From contig DEML01000019.1 in assembly GCA_002359185.1 (NCBI GenBank), forward strand, positions 16,896-28,318: DNA of 11,423 nucleotides, read 5' to 3'. This stretch comes from Planctomycetaceae bacterium UBA2671. Its GTDB lineage: Bacteria; Planctomycetota; Planctomycetia; Planctomycetales; Planctomycetaceae. Positions 8,278 through 11,423 of this stretch are shown piece by piece. The translations under genes and the position numbers were made by a program. Position 1 is the first letter of the stretch. Each line of letters opens with the position of its first letter. The notes under the pieces were generated by a model, which was not told where the DNA came from, did no database searches, and worked only from the letters and a program-made list of their open reading frames with translations.

Positions 8278-8289
8278 AAATTCTGTTGT
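8273..8289. promoter_or_regulatory. Candidate MarR operator
   Basis: ACAACA and TGTTGT are perfectly inverted around AATTC. MarR dimers commonly bind palindromes of this size in their own promoters. A second site of similar style, CAATT-GT-AATTG, lies at 8132-8143, closer to the divergent DUF2079 gene. Binding is inferred from position only. Confidence 0.4.
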
Positions 8290-8384
8290 TAATAGTGACC
8301 AGTTTCCAACAGACTTACAAATGGGGCGTCCGTGTGCTCCACGATAAACCCTATCTTCAAAGATTGTCCATTTGAGCAACTGTT

Positions 8385-8398
8385 AAGGAACTCCATTG
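8385..8398 (+). promoter_or_regulatory. Ribosome binding site fixing the TTG start of marR
   Basis: AAGGA at 8385-8389 lies six bases before the TTG at 8396-8398. This decides for a TTG start. The reading frame has no ATG upstream of the HTH that would leave the first dimerisation helix intact. Confidence 0.6.
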
Positions 8399-8986
8399 TC
8401 TGGATCTAAACAAGTACATAAGGGTTGCGACGGCGTTGGCTTCTGGATTGTCAGCACTGCCCATGCATTTCGCCAGGCGCTCGAGTGCGAATTAACACAT
8501 AAAGGGATCACTTTTCGACAGTGGGAAGTCCTATCGCTCCTCAGTAAAGATGGAGAACAACCCCAGTCGGACCTGGCCGATAAAATGGGGCTAGAGGCGC
8601 AAACTCTGGCTGGAATCATCGCTCGAATGGAGCGGGATGGCTGGCTGCAACGCAAAAGTTGCTGTTCGGATCGTCGCCGAAAACTGATCAGTGCGACTCC
8701 GAAAGCCAAAAAGATACAGCAGGAAATGCATCAATGTTGCGAACTTGTTCGAAATCAGGCTGTTGAAGGCCTTGGGCAACAGGAACTTCTCGAACTAAAA
8801 CGAGTTTGCGAATTGATGCGAAATAATCTGGCTGGCGACTGTCCGGAACCGAAGCTGGTTCCCAAACTTTCGGAAACCGATCTGGTGACGAACCCCTGTC
8901 AGACTTTTCCTCTGGATGAAGATACGCATATCAGCATGGACGATACGATGGCTCCGACCAACTCTGTTCGATCTCGAAAATCTTGA
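8396..8986 (+). CDS. MarR-family transcriptional regulator, cysteine-rich
   Basis: This is a 196-residue MarR-type dimeric winged-helix regulator. The HTH core runs ITFRQWEVLSLL (38-49), PQSDLADKMGLEAQTLAGIIARMERDGWL (56-84), then the wing with the conserved D-R in CCSDRRRKLISATPKAKK (89-106). The dimerisation helices surround it (15-33 and about 107-145). The start is a TTG at 8396, supported by AAGGA six bases upstream; no in-frame ATG lies near. Nine cysteines are present (11, 31, 89, 90, 114, 115, 138, 149, 168), including two vicinal pairs: one in the wing and one in the helix after it. This suggests a redox, electrophile or metal signal. A tail of about 50 residues beyond the fold looks disordered. 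It ends in the strong terminator at 9025. The target genes are unknown; the divergent DUF2079 gene and marR itself are candidates. Confidence 0.88.
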   Translation: MSGSKQVHKGCDGVGFWIVSTAHAFRQALECELTHKGITFRQWEVLSLLSKDGEQPQSDLADKMGLEAQTLAGIIARMERDGWLQRKSCCSDRRRKLISATPKAKKIQQEMHQCCELVRNQAVEGLGQQELLELKRVCELMRNNLAGDCPEPKLVPKLSETDLVTNPCQTFPLDEDTHISMDDTMAPTNSVRSRKS

Positions 8987-9024
8987 GTGAGTAATCAAAT
9001 GGAATGAGAGAATTCCCCGATTTC

Positions 9025-9064
9025 AAAAAGCCTTCAGACAATGAATTGTCTGAAGGCTTTTTTT
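9025..9064. terminator. Strong bidirectional intrinsic terminator
   Basis: A 17-bp perfect stem (AAAAAGCCTTCAGACAA paired with its complement at 9046-9062) closes a TGAA loop and is followed by seven T on the + strand. The A-run on the left gives a T-run on the - strand. It lies 38 bases after the marR stop and 22 bases after the stop of the convergent 704-residue gene, so it should serve both. Confidence 0.93.
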
Positions 9065-9085
9065 CTGGTTGTCACATGCGGCTGA

Positions 9086-11200
9086 TTATGGACCAGCTGA
9101 AGAAGATGTCGGAGACTGACGTCGTGTTGGGTTTCCACGGCGATCCCGCAGCCGGGAGGGACCTGCATCCATTTGCATCATCATCTCCATTTCCATCGCA
9201 CTGCTATCTTCACCGTCCAGTAACGCATCAAGTCCACTGGTTTCAGACATTTTCTTTGAGGCATCTTTCAACATCTCAAACGGCCCTTTTTCTCCCTCAT
9301 AATATTCGTCGTAACGAACGCGAGCGCCTTCATAAGAGAGCGGATCGAGTGATTTCAAATTGCCGGAGGAATCGACCACCAGCACCTCAGGAGTCACTCC
9401 CACATCTCCCCGGGTGAGGGTTTTCGGGAGAGTTAAGTCCTTATGCAGATTGTAGTCCAGTTTATTGATGACAAGTGCATCGACAATCAAATCATCCGTC
9501 TTAAATTCAACATCTTCTTCCACTTCATAAGTCATCTCGGCTGGACGCAGCACATGGGTTTTAGCCATGCCGCCAATGTAATCGCCAGGTTCCATTGAGA
9601 GATTTCCTTTAATCATGGTTCCCGAATCGTACCATTGGAAGATCTGCATATCGGCAATTTCATTGGAAATGCCACGTGGCGGTGAAACACGTCGAACAAA
9701 GTAGGCATAATCTGGAGAAACCACGGCGACATCACTTGGTTGACTGAATGGAGTTTCCCGCACTGCACCTTGAGCGACTGAAGGATCGACAACCTGATCA
9801 ATGGGAACATCGTAGTTCGGGTTACTCAAGACCAGACTAACGCGATAACGGTAGGCTTTGCCGGCTTCAATATCGAAATCGATGTACCGGAACAAAACGA
9901 GATTGCCGGCTGCAGAGACCTGAGCTTTGATTTTCTCGATCAGCTTTTTGCGAATCTCTGCCGAAGTCCCTTTGAATTCAGTTTCGAAGACTCGATTCAA
10001 CTGTCGAGAATCGGTTTCATTCAGATATTCCTGTTGCATGGAAGTTACATCCAACTGAATCTTCTGAAAGCCTCCCGGAACAGCGCGCTGTTTGATTTTC
10101 TTATTATTTTTAACATGTTCTTCGAGAATTTTGCGGTTCAGTGTTTCTTCATATTCGAGTTCTTCAGGAGAGAGTTCAAAGTTCTTCACATTGGGGTGAT
10201 TGACTTTGTTCCGCCAGACCCCCATCAACCGAGCAGGCAGAGGCATCGTGATGACGGGATTTCTGACACCAGCGGAAACGACATCGGCATCGTAATCGAC
10301 AGTCTGATTCAAATAGTCCATAGCGACCTGAATATCGACGGGCTCCCATTCACTCCAGGGGCCGTCAGAAGAATCTGATTTTTGACGTTCGAGTTTGAAG
10401 TCCATAAAGCGGACCAGTTTTTCCGCTTCTGATTCCGGGATACTCAGAGCCTTGGAATAATTGGAAACCTGTTTACGCAGGTCGAAAATTCCTCTCACAG
10501 AAACATAGCGAACCGGGACGCCTTTAACGTTGGAGGGCAAAGACATTCCGCTGCCATATTCTCCGCCCATTTCCGCATCATAATCGACAACCATTTCGTC
10601 ATAACTGTTGGAGACTGAATACTCTTCGTAGTAGTCTCCTCCTGCATAGGGATTGGCAGCATCGCCAGCCATTTCGGGTCGAGCGGTGGGGCGGGAGGCA
10701 ATATCATCCAGGCCAAGATCTTCTTTCGGCTCAGTTGTTACGGGTTCAGGTTCTGTGCTTTCCATTTCTGTTTCAGAAGCAACTGTCGTACTTTGTGCCA
10801 GTATGGTTCGTCCAGAATCGGCTTTCAAAGCCGCGACCATCACGAATTCAGGTTCGCGGCGAGGATCATCGCTCCCGGTGGGTGGATACATAAATTCTGC
10901 ATCCCAGCGATACGGACTGTCCGTAATGCCCACCAGCATTTCTTTGACTTGCTCATCGACTTCAACAGGAGGGAACTTGGCGCGTTCGTCCTCGTTCCAG
11001 GTCGAATTGGCGATGAGATTATCGGCTACCTGCAATTCCTGTTCGAGTAGTCCTGGGGGCTTGGAATAAGTGGACCACTGTGTTCCCGCCAGAGTGAGAA
11101 CCACAAACAGGCAGACCAGCCCAAAGACGACCTTTTCGGTATGCTTGAGCGCGAAGTGTTTAATGCCATCAGCTGACAGCATTGATTTGATATTAGCCAT
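9086..11200 (-). CDS. Large single-anchor membrane protein of unknown function
   Basis: This is a 704-residue protein I recognise only as a type found in Planctomycetes. One transmembrane helix near the N-terminus (about 24-40, VVFGLVCLFVVLTLAGT), preceded by a basic cytoplasmic stretch, implies a large domain outside the inner membrane. An acidic, Pro/Thr- and Tyr-rich linker spans about 140-220. Structured segments follow: a Lys-rich helical part (about 343-430), then DIEAGKAYRYRVSLVLSNPNYD (443-464), which looks like the end of a fibronectin-III-type beta domain. PEVLVVDSSGNLKSL (604-618) looks like another beta unit. The C-terminus has a Met-rich patch (AMEMEMMMQM, 668-677) and an Arg-rich end. 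The start is well supported by AAGGAG six bases before the ATG. Proteins of this layout sometimes accompany pilus or secretion genes; no such neighbour is visible here, so that role is only a guess. Confidence 0.8.
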   Translation of the reverse strand: MANIKSMLSADGIKHFALKHTEKVVFGLVCLFVVLTLAGTQWSTYSKPPGLLEQELQVADNLIANSTWNEDERAKFPPVEVDEQVKEMLVGITDSPYRWDAEFMYPPTGSDDPRREPEFVMVAALKADSGRTILAQSTTVASETEMESTEPEPVTTEPKEDLGLDDIASRPTARPEMAGDAANPYAGGDYYEEYSVSNSYDEMVVDYDAEMGGEYGSGMSLPSNVKGVPVRYVSVRGIFDLRKQVSNYSKALSIPESEAEKLVRFMDFKLERQKSDSSDGPWSEWEPVDIQVAMDYLNQTVDYDADVVSAGVRNPVITMPLPARLMGVWRNKVNHPNVKNFELSPEELEYEETLNRKILEEHVKNNKKIKQRAVPGGFQKIQLDVTSMQQEYLNETDSRQLNRVFETEFKGTSAEIRKKLIEKIKAQVSAAGNLVLFRYIDFDIEAGKAYRYRVSLVLSNPNYDVPIDQVVDPSVAQGAVRETPFSQPSDVAVVSPDYAYFVRRVSPPRGISNEIADMQIFQWYDSGTMIKGNLSMEPGDYIGGMAKTHVLRPAEMTYEVEEDVEFKTDDLIVDALVINKLDYNLHKDLTLPKTLTRGDVGVTPEVLVVDSSGNLKSLDPLSYEGARVRYDEYYEGEKGPFEMLKDASKKMSETSGLDALLDGEDSSAMEMEMMMQMDAGPSRLRDRRGNPTRRQSPTSSSAGP

Positions 11201-11267
11201 GTCCGACTCCTTTTCAGGGTTGGTTCGAGTCGATCGAGTTTGAATGAATGTCTATTGGCACAGGCAA

Positions 11268-11282
11268 GACGGTAGAGCCGTC
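11268..11282. repeat. Short hairpin GACGG-TAGAG-CCGTC
   Basis: Perfect 5-bp arms around a five-base loop, 68 bases upstream of the 704-residue gene. It is the first member of a run of hairpins reaching the window edge. No T-run is present. Confidence 0.35.
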
Positions 11283-11294
11283 AATTCCTGGATC

Positions 11295-11370
11295 ATTGTC
11301 CTTGCGATGGGTCTAAAACCCTCGCCTTCAGGTACTTTTCGTCGCGGGTTCAAATTTGTCCAAGGACAAT
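11295..11370. repeat. Nested inverted repeat
   Basis: ATTGTCCTTG (11295-11304) and CAAGGACAAT (11361-11370) are perfect 10-bp inverted repeats about 56 bases apart. Between them GCGATGGGT and ACCCTCGC form a bulged hairpin around CTAAA (11304-11325). This resembles a small palindromic mobile element or a structured leader; there is no coding frame across it. Confidence 0.45.
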
Positions 11371-11388
11371 AAAATAAAAAATTGGTAT

Positions 11389-11419
11389 GTGAGCTAAAGG
11401 ACTTCAGTCCGAAGCTCAC
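11389..11419. repeat. REP-like two-step hairpin
   Basis: GTGAGCT (11389-11395) pairs perfectly with AGCTCAC (11413-11419). Inside, GGAC pairs with GTCC around TTCA. A two-step stem with a short asymmetric internal loop is typical of REP-type elements. It reaches almost to the window edge, so the full element may be longer. Confidence 0.5.
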
Positions 11420-11423
11420 GGCC

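Larger units (their letters stand above)
8010..8395. other. Divergent intergenic region with several palindromes
   Basis: This 386-bp AT-rich gap separates the 5' ends of the DUF2079 gene and marR. Palindromes seen are GTTTTAAAAC (8095-8104), CAATT-GT-AATTG (8132-8143), TCCGTA with TACGGA (8195-8200 and 8217-8222), and ACAACA-N5-TGTTGT (8273-8289). No convincing open frame, tRNA or riboswitch was recognised. It is large enough for two divergent promoters and operators. Confidence 0.55.

Noticed and set aside
9004..9417. 137-residue open frame on the + strand after marR
   Set aside because: It runs through the strong terminator and is antisense to the 3' end of the 704-residue gene, whose start and composition are convincing.

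Overview
The window looks like chromosomal DNA from a planctomycete-like bacterium. The grounds are moderate GC, loosely packed genes with untranslated gaps, short palindromic repeats between genes, a DUF2079 membrane protein, a sulfotransferase, and a large single-anchor protein of a kind I associate with Planctomycetes. No rRNA or tRNA is present, so the phylum is an inference.

Layout. On the + strand, 87-806 encodes a small sulfotransferase. Facing it on the - strand is a compact unit that reads, from its promoter at about 4738 down to 823: an ArsR-type repressor, a possible 64-residue one-helix membrane peptide, then PstS, PstC, PstA and PstB of a high-affinity phosphate ABC importer. Each pst gene overlaps the one before it, and several junctions are ATGA stop/start overlaps, so one co-translated message is likely. 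A near-perfect 26-bp palindrome overlaps the -10 region in front of arsR and is the obvious operator. No phoU, phoB or phoR is present.

Between 4674 and 5015 lies a gap with several inverted repeats. Next on the - strand are a two-helix membrane protein of unknown function (5016-5678) and a large DUF2079, GT-C-like polytopic protein (5943-8009). A 386-bp divergent gap with several palindromes separates the latter from a cysteine-rich MarR-family regulator on the + strand (8396-8986, TTG start). A strong bidirectional terminator at 9025-9064 closes both marR and the convergent 704-residue membrane-anchored protein (9086-11200, - strand). The last 220 bp, upstream of that gene, hold a cluster of hairpins like REP elements.

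The most interesting unit is the arsR-pst cluster. A high-affinity phosphate importer appears to be controlled by an ArsR-family sensor that carries a C-terminal Cys-Cys pair plus one N-terminal Cys. Its PstS also lacks the usual S-G-T anion-binding loop. This suggests a link between phosphate uptake and arsenic (or another thiol-reactive signal), but no arsenic-detoxification gene is in view to confirm it.
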